Below are positions 8,236 through 15,645 of a stretch of 64,000 nt of DNA, in pieces. The notes under the pieces are model-generated. The model worked only from the letters and a program-made list of their open reading frames with translations. It was not told where the DNA came from and made no database searches. Each line of letters opens with the position of its first letter. Position 1 is the stretch's first letter. A program made the position numbers and the translations under genes. This DNA comes from an uncultured Bacteroidales bacterium (lineage in GTDB: Bacteria > Bacteroidota > Bacteroidia > Bacteroidales > Bacteroidaceae), in contig CACYBB010000008.1 in assembly GCA_902772585.1 (NCBI GenBank), positions 1 through 64,000 of the forward strand, in the 5' to 3' direction.

Positions 8236-9282
8236 ATGGAAAACAAACAACGCGTCATATTCATCATCAACCCCATTTCGGGTACCAGCAACAAAGACGA
8301 TGTGCCTCAGCTCATCAGCAAGCACCTCGACCAGGAACGCTTCGACTACGAGGTGCGCTTCACCGAATATGCCGGACATGCTGCCGAGATTGCCAAGCAG
8401 TCGGCTTCTGAAGGGGCTGACATCGTGGTGGCTGTGGGTGGCGACGGCACCATCAACGAGGTGGCACGCTCGCTGGTACACACCCAGACGGCGCTGGCCA
8501 TCATCCCTTACGGTTCAGGCAACGGACTGGCACGCCACTTGTGCATACCCATCGACGCGGTGAAGGCCATCGAACTGATTAACAAGTGCCAGATAGAAGC
8601 CTTCGATTATGGCGTCATCAACGACCTGCCCTTCTTCTGCACCTGCGGCATGGGCTTCGACGCGTTCATCTCGCTGAAGTTTGCAGAAGCCGGCAAGCGC
8701 GGACCTATCACCTACGTAGAAAACGTGCTGAAGGAGGGACTGAAATACCAGCCCGAGACCTACGAGATTATGGATGAGAACGGCACTATTTACCACAAGG
8801 CCTTCCTGATAGCGTGTGCCAACGCCTCGCAGTATGGCAACAATGCCTACATCGCTCCAGGTGCCACGATGCGCGACGGCATGATGGACGTCATCGTTAT
8901 GGAACCCTTCACGGCACTCGACGCCCCACAGATTGCCGCCGACCTGTTTATGAAGACGCTGCAGAACAACTCTAAAATCAAGACGTTCCGCGCCAAGAGC
9001 ATCCGCATCCATCGCAAGCAGCCAGGCGCCATCCACTATGACGGCGACCCCATCATGACTGGTACCGACGTCGATGTCCACATAGAGCATCTAGGCATCC
9101 GCATACTGACCAATCCGGAGGCTACCGAGGACACTGCCCCACCCAACCCCGTGCTCAACGCCTTCAGCGACTTCTTTAATAATATAAATAATGTACGCGA
9201 GGACATCGGTAGCGGCATCGAGAAAGGTGGACGCAAAATACAGGCCATCAACAAGGTGCTGCTGAGGAAACTGAGAAGCTGA
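8236..9282 (+). CDS. Diacylglycerol/sphingosine-type lipid kinase (DAGKc family)
   Basis: The family phosphorylates diacylglycerol, sphingoid bases or related lipids with ATP. The 348-residue protein starts MENKQRVIFIINPISG (nucleotide-binding motif), followed by VVAVGGDGTINEVAR and PYGSGNGLARHL, the conserved catalytic-domain blocks, and a C-terminal beta-rich domain ending about residue 300. The extra C-terminal tail (about 300-348) is helical and polar. Divergence from spt across a 171-nt gap suggests that a sphingoid or diacyl lipid is the substrate (inference); the exact lipid cannot be told from sequence. Confidence 0.85.
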   Translation: MENKQRVIFIINPISGTSNKDDVPQLISKHLDQERFDYEVRFTEYAGHAAEIAKQSASEGADIVVAVGGDGTINEVARSLVHTQTALAIIPYGSGNGLARHLCIPIDAVKAIELINKCQIEAFDYGVINDLPFFCTCGMGFDAFISLKFAEAGKRGPITYVENVLKEGLKYQPETYEIMDENGTIYHKAFLIACANASQYGNNAYIAPGATMRDGMMDVIVMEPFTALDAPQIAADLFMKTLQNNSKIKTFRAKSIRIHRKQPGAIHYDGDPIMTGTDVDVHIEHLGIRILTNPEATEDTAPPNPVLNAFSDFFNNINNVREDIGSGIEKGGRKIQAINKVLLRKLRS

Positions 9283-9308
9283 CAGGCGGAATTACGGAAC
9301 ACGAAACC

Positions 9309-9461
9309 ATGCAGATTATCGTTACAGTCATTGTGCTTTTCTGTGCGCTATGTTATGCCGCATGGCGCATTTTCAGAGCCCTGAAAGGCGATGCAGACCC
9401 CTGTTCCGGCTGTGAATCGAAAAAAAACTGCCAAAAATTTGGTCAGTCCAAAAAAAAGTAG
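9309..9461 (+). CDS. FeoB-associated-type Cys-rich small membrane protein
   Basis: A 50-residue ORF that starts MQIIVTVIVLFCALCYAAW (one membrane segment), continues through an Arg/Lys-rich turn and ends in a Cys cluster CSGCESKKNC with a Lys-rich tail. This architecture matches the FeoB-associated Cys-rich membrane protein family, whose members probably assist ferrous iron uptake. It lies 26 nt after the lipid kinase stop. The only feoAB gene in the window is 24 kb away, so the link to FeoB rests on family resemblance only. Confidence 0.65.
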   Translation: MQIIVTVIVLFCALCYAAWRIFRALKGDADPCSGCESKKNCQKFGQSKKK

Positions 9462-9469
9462 TACTTTTG
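9438..9469 (+). promoter_or_regulatory. tRNA-Cys promoter
   Basis: TTTG (9438-9441), 20 nt, TACTTTTG (9462-9469): consensus fit. It overlaps the 3' end of the small Cys-rich gene and lies 63 nt before the tRNA. Confidence 0.8.
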
Positions 9470-9532
9470 CATCCGCTAAACCAAACGGTGCTTGACCTTT
9501 GGTCAGCCACCTACGATCAGAAGAGCTGAAAC

Positions 9533-9604
9533 GGTGCCTTGGATGAGTGGCTTAGTCAACGGTCTGCAAAACCGTCTACGGCGGTTCGAATCCGCCAGGC
9601 ACCT
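9533..9604 (+). tRNA. tRNA-Cys (anticodon GCA)
   Basis: Acceptor GGTGCCT/AGGCACC with discriminator T, anticodon arm CGGTC-TGCAAAA around GCA, T-arm GGCGG-TTCGAAT-CCGCC. No encoded CCA. A terminator hairpin follows directly. Confidence 0.95.
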
Positions 9605-9612
9605 CGGAGAAT

Positions 9613-9648
9613 AAAGTCGGAATCAGAAATGGTTCCGACTTTTTATTT
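9613..9648 (+). terminator. Terminator of tRNA-Cys
   Basis: AAAGTCGGAA (9613-9622) pairs with TTCCGACTTT (9633-9642), followed by a T-rich tail. Confidence 0.85.
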
Positions 9649-9723
9649 TGCACGTTTTCCTGTATATTTGCGATTTTCACGTAATTTTGCAGAAAAAATG
9701 TGTGCCGTTTGAAATATTTTTAG

Positions 9724-9731
9724 TATTTTTG
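9724..9731 (+). promoter_or_regulatory. Possible -7 element upstream of tkt
   Basis: TATTTTTG, 49 nt before the ATG. Two further -7-like boxes, TATATTTG (9663-9670) and TAATTTTG (9682-9689), lie upstream. None has a -33 TTTG at the right distance, so the true start is undecided. Confidence 0.35.
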
Positions 9732-9779
9732 CAGATGCATTATGTAAATACACTAATTCATTATATTAACGTACTTATT

Positions 9780-11792
9780 ATGAACGACAACAAAGTTATG
9801 AACAAAGCAGCGGACAACATTCGTATTCTTGCTGCTTCAATGGTTGAGAAAGCCAAATCAGGTCACCCCGGTGGTGCAATGGGTGGTGCAGATTTCATTA
9901 ACACCTTGTATTCAGAGTTCCTGGTTTACGACCCCGAGAATCCCGCATGGGAAGGACGCGACCGCTTCTTCCTGGATCCTGGCCACATGGCTCCCATGCT
10001 GTACAGCCAGTTGGCCCTCATCGGCAAGTTCACACTCGAGGACCTGAAGAACCTGCGTCAGTGGGGTTCAGTAACTCCCGGTCACCCCGAGCGCGAGATT
10101 GAGCGCGGCATCGAGAATACCTCTGGTCCTCTTGGTCAGGGTCACTGCTTCGCTGTTGGTGCTGCCATCGCCGCTAAGTTCCTGAAGGCTCGTCTGGGCG
10201 ACGTCATGGGTCAGACCATCTACGCATACATCTCTGACGGTGGTGTGCAGGAGGAGATTTCTCAGGGCGCAGGCCGTATTGCCGGTAACCTGGGTCTGGA
10301 CAACCTGATTATGTTCTACGACGCTAACGACATCCAGCTCTCTACAAAGACTGAGGTGGTAACCAGCGAGGATACCGCCAAGAAGTATGAGGCTTGGGGA
10401 TGGTACGTTCAGAAGATTAACGGTAACAACGTGGACGAAATCCGCGAGGCTATCAAGAACGCACAGAAGGAGACCGCTCGTCCTTCGCTGATTATCGGTC
10501 ACTGTGTGATGGGTAAGGGTGCCCTGAAGGCTGACGGAACTTCTTACGAGAAGAACTGCGCTACACACGGTGCTCCTCTCGGTGGCGACGCTTACATCAA
10601 CACCATGAAGAACCTGGGTGCTGATCCTGAGAATCCATTCCAGATCTTCCCAGAGGTGAAGGAGCTGTATGCTAAGCGTGCTGAGGAACTGAAGAAAATT
10701 GTGGCTGAGCGCTATGCTGCCAAGGCTGCTTGGGCAAAGGCTAATCCTGAGAAGGCTGAGCAGCTGAAGGAGTGGTTCAGCGGCAAGGCTCCGAAGATTG
10801 ACTGGAGCAAGGTTGAGCAGAAGGCTGGCAGCGCTACTCGTAGTGCAAGTGCAGCTGTTCTGGGTCAGCTGGCTGAGCAGGTGCCCAACATGATTTGTGC
10901 TTCTGCCGACCTGTCTAACTCTGATAACACCAACGGCTTCCTGAAGAAGACTAAGGACATTGTTCGTGGCGACTTCAGCGGTGCTTTCTTCGAGGCTGGT
11001 GTGGCTGAGTTGACCATGGCTTGCTGCTGTATCGGTATGGCTCTGCACGGTGGTGTTATCCCCGCTTGCGGTACCTTCTTTGTATTCTCTGACTACATGA
11101 AGCCCGCCGTTCGTATGGCTGCCCTGATGGAGCTGCCCGTTAAGTTCATCTGGACGCACGATGCATTCCGCGTAGGTGAGGATGGTCCTACCCACGAGCC
11201 TGTTGAGCAGGAGGCACAGATTCGTCTGATGGAGAAGCTGAAGAACCACCACGGCAAGAACTCTGTATTGGTAGTTCGTCCTGCCGATGCCGAGGAGACC
11301 ACCGTTTGCTGGCGTATGGCTATGGAGAATATCGATACTCCTACCGCTCTTATCTTCTCTCGTCAGAACATCGAGATGCTGCCCGAGGGCAACGACTACA
11401 GCCAAGCTACCAAGGGTGCTTACATCGTTGCTGGTAGCGACGAGAACTACGACGTCATCCTGTTGGCTTCTGGTTCTGAGGTTTCTACCCTGGAGGCTGG
11501 TGCCAAGCTGTTGGCTGCCGACGGCATCAAGACTCGTATCGTCAGCGTTCCTTCTGAGGGCTTGTTCCGCAGCCAGTCGAAGGAGTATCAGCAGAGCATC
11601 CTGCCTGCAGGCAAAAAGAAGTTCGGTCTGACCGCTGGTCTGCCCGTGAACCTCGAGGGTCTGGTAGGTGCCGATGGTACTGTTTGGGGTCTGGAGAGCT
11701 TCGGTTTCTCTGCTCCTTACAAGGTGCTCGACGAGAAGCTCGGCTTCACCGGTGAGAATGTTTACAAGCAGGTAAAAGCCCTGTTAGCATAA
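9780..11792 (+). CDS. tkt: Transketolase
   Basis: TPP enzyme that transfers two-carbon ketol units in the non-oxidative pentose phosphate pathway. The 670-residue protein has the N-terminal KSGHPGGAMGGADF, GPLGQGHCFAVG, the TPP/Mg motif region ISDGGVQEEISQG with YDANDIQLS, and the pyrimidine-domain sequence THDAFRVGEDGPTHEPVEQ with the catalytic region DGPTH. Length is normal. The ORF remains open upstream to 9648, but the ATG at 9780 starts the recognised N-terminus. Codon choice is strongly biased, as expected of a highly expressed gene. rpiB follows after a hairpin, so the two adjacent genes serve the same pathway. Confidence 0.95.
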   Translation: MNDNKVMNKAADNIRILAASMVEKAKSGHPGGAMGGADFINTLYSEFLVYDPENPAWEGRDRFFLDPGHMAPMLYSQLALIGKFTLEDLKNLRQWGSVTPGHPEREIERGIENTSGPLGQGHCFAVGAAIAAKFLKARLGDVMGQTIYAYISDGGVQEEISQGAGRIAGNLGLDNLIMFYDANDIQLSTKTEVVTSEDTAKKYEAWGWYVQKINGNNVDEIREAIKNAQKETARPSLIIGHCVMGKGALKADGTSYEKNCATHGAPLGGDAYINTMKNLGADPENPFQIFPEVKELYAKRAEELKKIVAERYAAKAAWAKANPEKAEQLKEWFSGKAPKIDWSKVEQKAGSATRSASAAVLGQLAEQVPNMICASADLSNSDNTNGFLKKTKDIVRGDFSGAFFEAGVAELTMACCCIGMALHGGVIPACGTFFVFSDYMKPAVRMAALMELPVKFIWTHDAFRVGEDGPTHEPVEQEAQIRLMEKLKNHHGKNSVLVVRPADAEETTVCWRMAMENIDTPTALIFSRQNIEMLPEGNDYSQATKGAYIVAGSDENYDVILLASGSEVSTLEAGAKLLAADGIKTRIVSVPSEGLFRSQSKEYQQSILPAGKKKFGLTAGLPVNLEGLVGADGTVWGLESFGFSAPYKVLDEKLGFTGENVYKQVKALLA

Positions 11793-11797
11793 TTAAC

Positions 11798-11826
11798 AAG
11801 GCACGGATTCAAGGTCCGTGCCTTTT
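11798..11826 (+). terminator. Intercistronic terminator/attenuating hairpin between tkt and rpiB
   Basis: AAGGCACGGA (11798-11807) pairs perfectly with TCCGTGCCTT (11815-11824), followed by only a short T tract. It may stop some transcripts or protect the tkt 3' end while allowing rpiB read-through. Confidence 0.65.
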
Positions 11827-11840
11827 AAAGTTTTACGACT

Positions 11841-12281
11841 ATGGAAGTAAAGACTGTAGGTGTTGCCTGCGACCACGCAGGTTACCCATTAAAGAAGTTC
11901 GTGCTCCAGTACCTGGAAGAGAAGGGATATCCCGTTAAGGACTATGGTACCTGGAGTGACGCAAGTGTCGATTACCCCGACTTCGGTCACGCACTGGCTG
12001 AGGGCATCGAGAGTGGCGAGGTTTATCCTGGTATCGCTATCTGCGGTTCTGGCGAGGGTATCTCTATCACGCTGAACAAGCACCAGCAGGTTCGTGCCGG
12101 ACTGGCATGGATTCCTGAGATTGCTCACCTCATCCGCCAGCACAACGATGCTAACGTGCTGGTGATGCCTGGTCGCTTTATCGACAACAACATGGCTCGC
12201 AAGATTATGGACGAGTTCTTTACCGCAACTTTCGAGGGTGGTCGCCACCAGAAGAGAGTCGACAAGATTGCGATTAAGTGA
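11841..12281 (+). CDS. rpiB: Ribose-5-phosphate isomerase B
   Basis: Interconverts ribose 5-phosphate and ribulose 5-phosphate. The 146-residue protein shows the RpiB/LacAB signature: VACDHAGYPLK at the start, DYGTWSDASVDYPDFG, and the catalytic Cys region AICGSGEGISITLNKH, then HNDANVLVMPGRF. Length is normal for the family. It lies 48 nt after tkt and probably shares its transcript. Confidence 0.95.
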   Translation: MEVKTVGVACDHAGYPLKKFVLQYLEEKGYPVKDYGTWSDASVDYPDFGHALAEGIESGEVYPGIAICGSGEGISITLNKHQQVRAGLAWIPEIAHLIRQHNDANVLVMPGRFIDNNMARKIMDEFFTATFEGGRHQKRVDKIAIK

Positions 12282-12284
12282 GAA

Positions 12285-12306
12285 GAATGAAAGTGGGCTT
12301 TCATTC
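12285..12306 (+). other. Hairpin directly downstream of rpiB
   Basis: GAATGAAAG (12285-12293), loop TGGG, CTTTCATTC (12298-12306): perfect 9-bp stem without a T tract, starting 4 nt after the stop. Probably a 3'-end processing or stability structure. Confidence 0.5.
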
Positions 12307-12414
12307 TCGAACGTGAGCAATCTCGACCGAGGTCAAGATTCCCGTTCAGAAATAATGTGCTAAATTCCGAAAAAGGACATAATTTTCGAACAGAAAAACA
12401 AATTTTTCGCAATC

Positions 12415-12450
12415 ATCCGCCAGTCTTCCAAGATTGGCGGATTTTGTTTT
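12415..12450 (+). terminator. Terminator downstream of tkt-rpiB
   Basis: A 12-bp stem (12415-12426 with 12431-12442, one G-U pair, core ATCCGCCA/TGGCGGAT) followed by TTTTGTTTT. The 108 nt between this and the preceding hairpin contain no credible gene. Confidence 0.85.
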
Positions 12451-12464
12451 CCGTATAAGTTTTA

Positions 12465-12499
12465 GGACAAACACCCCTTTTTTTTAGACAAAACACCCC
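12465..12499 (+). promoter_or_regulatory. Pair of direct repeats, candidate operator
   Basis: GGACAAACACCCC (12465-12477) recurs as AGACAAAACACCCC (12486-12499) with a 21-bp period, two helical turns, about 80-110 bp upstream of the orphan promoter at 12578. No regulator is identified. Confidence 0.4.
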
Positions 12500-12577
12500 A
12501 AAAAGGGTACTTATTTACAAAAATTTCATAATTGTGCGGGCACACAGTTAAAAAGAAACAAAATAATAGCAAAATGT

Positions 12578-12609
12578 TTTGGTGAATACAAAAAATAGTC
12601 GTACCTTTG
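12578..12609 (+). promoter_or_regulatory. Promoter of candidate small RNA
   Basis: TTTG (12578-12581), 20 nt, TACCTTTG (12602-12609): full consensus. No ORF follows before the terminator at 12670-12711. Confidence 0.8.
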
Positions 12610-12615
12610 CAAACG

Positions 12616-12711
12616 TTATCCTGAAAACAATCTTTTTACCTTAAAAAAGGACTAATACCTATTGAAGATAATAGAGCGGTTGCCTGTGAGGGTCACCGCT
12701 TTATTGTTTTC
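12616..12711 (+). ncRNA. Candidate small RNA of about 95 nt
   Basis: Bounded by a consensus promoter (predicted start about 12616) and a strong terminator hairpin. It contains no start codon followed by a meaningful ORF. An internal U-rich/A-rich segment (CTTTTT around 12632, AAAAAAGG around 12643) could form a small stem. It sits between rpiB and rplU. The promoter-to-terminator design resembles the Bacteroidales-1 RNA, but the location differs and sequence identity to that family was not established. The alternative is an untranslated leader of rplU with an attenuator. Confidence 0.5.
12670..12711 (+). terminator. Terminator of candidate small RNA
   Basis: AATAGAGCGGT (12670-12680) pairs with ACCGCTTTATT (12695-12705, one G-U), followed by GTTTTC. 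Confidence 0.75.
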
Positions 12712-12784
12712 TATAGGTTACACATCTTTCTATATAGCTCGACACATCTATTTACGTTCGAAAAACAAAAAAAATCTTATTTCT

Positions 12785-12816
12785 TTTGGTTTTTTGCTCA
12801 CTTTTTCGTACCTTTG
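12785..12816 (+). promoter_or_regulatory. rplU-rpmA promoter
   Basis: TTTG (12785-12788), 20 nt, TACCTTTG (12809-12816), with discriminator GCAGCCGATTT shared with infC. The leader to the rplU ATG is about 80 nt. Confidence 0.85.
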
Positions 12817-12902
12817 CAGCCGATTTGGTCTGTTTTGGCTCAAAGAAGTTGTCGCACGAAGTGACACGCCAGGCAGAAAAACCCGTTAAACAATTAAAAA
12901 CA

Positions 12903-13141
12903 ATGTACGCAATTGTAGAGATCAACGGTCAGCAGTTCAAGGTTGAGGAGGGCAAGAAGCTCTTCGTTAACCACATGAAAGATGTGGAAGCCGGTAAGAG
13001 GTAGTTTGCGAAGTGGTTAATCCACTCGTAAAGGGTGAGAAGGTTATCGTGTTCAAGATGAAGCGTCGTAAGGACTCTCGTAAGCGCAACGGTCATCGTC
13101 AGCAGTACACCCAGGTAGAAGTTAAATCAGTAATCGCTTAA
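12903..13141 (+). pseudogene. rplU: 50S ribosomal protein L21, broken by an out-of-frame internal deletion
   Basis: The ATG at 12903 opens [19 protein letters not shown], a perfect bL21 start, but the frame stops after 33 residues at TAG 13002-13004. From about 13001 the +1 frame continues with [14 protein letters not shown] and a normal basic C-terminus ending at TAA 13139-13141. Start to stop is 239 nt, against about 318 nt for an intact Bacteroidales rplU (about 105 aa), so about 79 nt are missing from the middle, where the segment after DVEAGK jumps to VVCEV. Because bL21 is normally required and promoter and partner gene are intact, an assembly or sequencing error is at least as likely as a real lesion. 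Confidence 0.85.
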
Positions 13142-13161
13142 AACAAAAGGAGAACAACATT

Positions 13162-13425
13162 ATGGCACATAAGAAAGGTGTAGGTAGTTCTAAGAACGGC
13201 CGCGAGAGTGCAGCTCAGCGACTCGGCATTAAGATTTTTGGCGGTCAGAAGGTAGTAGCAGGCAACATCATCGTTCGTCAGCGTGGTTCTAAGCACAACG
13301 CAGGTAACAATGTTGCTATGGGTAAGGACGATACTCTTTACGCTCTGGTTGATGGTACTGTAGAGTTCCACAAGGGCAAGCGTGACAAGAGTTATGTTTC
13401 TGTAATTCCTGAAGCTCAGGCCTAA
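13162..13425 (+). CDS. rpmA: 50S ribosomal protein L27
   Basis: bL27 lies near the peptidyl transferase centre. The 87-residue protein starts [22 protein letters not shown] and contains [27 protein letters not shown] cut into the usual family blocks. There is no N-terminal extension requiring cleavage, as in most non-Firmicutes. It lies 20 nt after the rplU stop in the conserved rplU-rpmA pair. Confidence 0.95.
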   Translation: MAHKKGVGSSKNGRESAAQRLGIKIFGGQKVVAGNIIVRQRGSKHNAGNNVAMGKDDTLYALVDGTVEFHKGKRDKSYVSVIPEAQA

Positions 13426-13463
13426 GAGAACACAAACAAATAATTTATTCCAAACAAACAAGA

Positions 13464-13492
13464 AAAGGGAGCCCATTCGGGTTCCCTTTCTC
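13464..13492 (+). terminator. Terminator of rplU-rpmA
   Basis: AAAGGGAGCCC (13464-13474), loop ATTC, GGGTTCCCTTT (13479-13489), one G-U pair, then a pyrimidine-rich tail. Confidence 0.8.
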
Positions 13493-13542
13493 TATGCTAT
13501 TATCCTTCTCATTAGACTACTCACAAGACGATTCCAATAGGT

Positions 13543-13580
13543 ACAAAAAAAATTGATTGTCTCACGACAATCAACTTTTT
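13543..13580. terminator. Bidirectional terminator between rpmA and the ileS operon
   Basis: TTGATTGTC (13553-13561), loop TCAC, GACAATCAA (13566-13574): perfect 9-bp stem, with CTTTTT on the plus side and eight T on the minus side. It can end the long minus-strand ileS operon and back up the rpmA terminator. Confidence 0.75.
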
Positions 13581-13677
13581 AATTAACCTTAATAATCTAA
13601 TACCATGAAAAACACACTGCAAAAATACTACTATTTCTTGCTTCCTGCAAGTTTTTGTGGTATTTTTATGTGCATAT

Positions 13678-14259
13678 TTAACTTTTCTTAAACTTACATT
13701 GCATCCATTTAAACTTTGTTTGCACTTTCTTTTCTTCTTTTTGCTCTTCCATAGCAGGACGACTCAAGTAGTTGTTAGTCTCCAGAGTCAGCACCATCTG
13801 TTCAGGATCGTACTGAGCAACACACTCATTGCATGCCTCAGGAAGGAACTGACTGGTAGACAACTGTTGCCAGGAAGTGGTAAAGAAAGAGATGACACTT
13901 TCGCGCAAATCAGTACCGTAAGTCTGAATCATACAAACCACTTGTTGCGTTCCCGCATCCGACGAACCTGCCTGATTGGTATCTCCATTTAGTAGACAGA
14001 GTTCTACCGAAGAGGCATCGTTCAGACGAAACAGCGCATAACGGCTGGTAAGCTGAACGAGTTCGCTCTTACCATCAAAGGCATTACGTACCTCCGCCTT
14101 CATGTTAGCCTCGCAGAAATCAATGCAGTCCAGTCGGTTGTTGAGCGTCAGGTAAGGCATCAGGGAGTCTGGCATGCTTTTAAGTGCTTCGCTCATTGTG
14201 GTCTGAGCGAAAGCACCGTTAGCAAGCACCAGCATCAACGAAATAAATAATTGCCTCAT
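13678..14259 (-). CDS. DUF3256 family exported protein
   Basis: A 193-residue protein with an N-terminal signal peptide (MRQLFISLMLVLANGAFAQ). The mature part begins with the helical segment MSEALKSMPDSLMPYLT, the conserved opening of DUF3256 proteins of Bacteroidales, followed by a mixed alpha/beta region and a Lys-rich C-terminus. Function unknown. A TTG two codons upstream (14265) is possible; the ATG at 14259 fits the signal peptide. It is the last gene of the ileS operon, 18 nt after the ligase stop. Confidence 0.75.
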   Translation of the reverse strand: MRQLFISLMLVLANGAFAQTTMSEALKSMPDSLMPYLTLNNRLDCIDFCEANMKAEVRNAFDGKSELVQLTSRYALFRLNDASSVELCLLNGDTNQAGSSDAGTQQVVCMIQTYGTDLRESVISFFTTSWQQLSTSQFLPEACNECVAQYDPEQMVLTLETNNYLSRPAMEEQKEEKKVQTKFKWMQCKFKKS

Positions 14260-14277
14260 TGTCAATTATCAATTATC

Positions 14278-15618
14278 TTATCCCCTACCCGGTCTTAAAT
14301 CATGTACGCGAACAGCCTTCCCTTCGCTGACGGGCAGCGTACCCTTCTTAACGAGTTTGACACGAGGAGTGAGCAAAATCTCGTCCTTCAATGCACGCTG
14401 GATATCCTTGGTCATCTTCTGCAATTCGGGGAAGACATCGGTGTTCAGACCATCCAGTTCAACCTCGACGGTCATGATGTCGTTGTCGTCCTCGGTATCA
14501 AGGGTGATAAGATAGTTACTACCCAAGCCCGGATACTGAACGAGAATCTTCTCAACCTGCATGGGGAAGACGTTAACACCCTTGATGATAAACATATCGT
14601 CGGTACGTCCCTTGATGCGATCAATACGACGATGGGTACGTCCGCACTTGCACTCACCAGGAATGATGCGGGTAAGGTCGCGCGTACGATAGCGCAGGAT
14701 AGGCATCATGGTACGGTCAAGCGTGGTCAGCACCATCTCGCCAATCTCACCATCGGGTACCGGCTCGAAGGTATCGGGGTCAACAATCTCGACGATATAG
14801 TTGTCCTCCCACAGGTGCATACCTTCCTGATACTTACACTCGAAAGCCACACCAGGACCATTCATCTCCGTCATACCAAACGAGTTGTAGGCCTTGACAC
14901 CCAACATGCGCTCAATACGCTGACGCTGCTCCTCAGTATGAGGCTCAGCACCGATACACAAGGTACGAAGCTTAGTGCTACGAGGATCGATGCCCTCTTC
15001 CTGAAACACCTCAGCCAGGCGGATGGCGTAAGAAGGAATGGCGTGGAGGGCGGTAGTACCGAAGTCCTTGATGAACTTAATCTGACGTTTCGAGTTACCA
15101 GCAGCAGCAGGAACCGTCATAGCACCCAGCCACTCTGCACCGTACTGAAAACCGAGACCACCCGTAAACATACCATAGCCGCTAGAGTTCTGGAAGACGT
15201 CACTCTTACGGCAACCCACCATATAGAGGTTGCGAGCAATCATGTTAGCCCACGAGCAGATATCGTGCTCAGAATAGACAACGACACAAGGGTTACCGGT
15301 AGTACCACTGGTAGAGTGAATACGTACGGCATCATCCAGATTGCCGCCAACCAATCCGTAGGGATAGTTGTCGCGCAGGTCCTGCTTCGTAGTAAACGGA
15401 ATCTTACGCAGGTCCTCAAGACTATTTATGGAATCGGCCGTAATGCCTAACTCGCCCAAGCGTTTCTTGTAGAACGGCGACTTCAAGGCTACGTTAATAC
15501 TCTCCTTGAGTTTCTTTACTTGTAACTCCTCGAGTTGTTTACGAGGCATTTTCTCCAGTTCCGGCTGCCAGCACTCCCCATCAGGTTTGATGGTAGCCAT
15601 GATTTTCTCATCGGTCAT
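14278..15618 (-). CDS. paaK: Phenylacetate-CoA ligase family protein
   Basis: PaaK-type enzymes form aryl-acyl-CoA thioesters from ATP and CoA. The 446-residue protein has RIHSTSGTTGNPCVVVY (AMP-binding loop), NSFGMTEMNGPGVAFEC, YRTRDLTRIIPGECKCGRTH and IKGRTDDMFIIKGVNVFP, all standard for the family, and normal length. In anaerobic Bacteroidales such ligases often act on aryl acids from amino-acid fermentation rather than in aerobic phenylacetate catabolism; no indolepyruvate oxidoreductase genes are in this window. An internal Met at residue 7 is an alternative start. Located 27 nt after rsmE. Confidence 0.85.
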   Translation of the reverse strand: MTDEKIMATIKPDGECWQPELEKMPRKQLEELQVKKLKESINVALKSPFYKKRLGELGITADSINSLEDLRKIPFTTKQDLRDNYPYGLVGGNLDDAVRIHSTSGTTGNPCVVVYSEHDICSWANMIARNLYMVGCRKSDVFQNSSGYGMFTGGLGFQYGAEWLGAMTVPAAAGNSKRQIKFIKDFGTTALHAIPSYAIRLAEVFQEEGIDPRSTKLRTLCIGAEPHTEEQRQRIERMLGVKAYNSFGMTEMNGPGVAFECKYQEGMHLWEDNYIVEIVDPDTFEPVPDGEIGEMVLTTLDRTMMPILRYRTRDLTRIIPGECKCGRTHRRIDRIKGRTDDMFIIKGVNVFPMQVEKILVQYPGLGSNYLITLDTEDDNDIMTVEVELDGLNTDVFPELQKMTKDIQRALKDEILLTPRVKLVKKGTLPVSEGKAVRVHDLRPGRG

Positions 15619-15645
15619 GTTCTTTTTATGTTTATTGGTTTTATA

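Noticed and set aside
10068..11405. 445-codon open frame antisense to transketolase
   Set aside because: Results from the strong codon bias of tkt; Leu/Ser/Thr-rich sequence without domain pattern.
12903..13141. Programmed frameshift in rplU
   Set aside because: About 26 residues are absent as well as the frame changed, so a ribosomal shift could not restore a normal bL21.
14302..15450. 382-codon open frame antisense to the phenylacetate-CoA ligase gene
   Set aside because: Composition of an antisense frame; overlapped gene is unmistakable.
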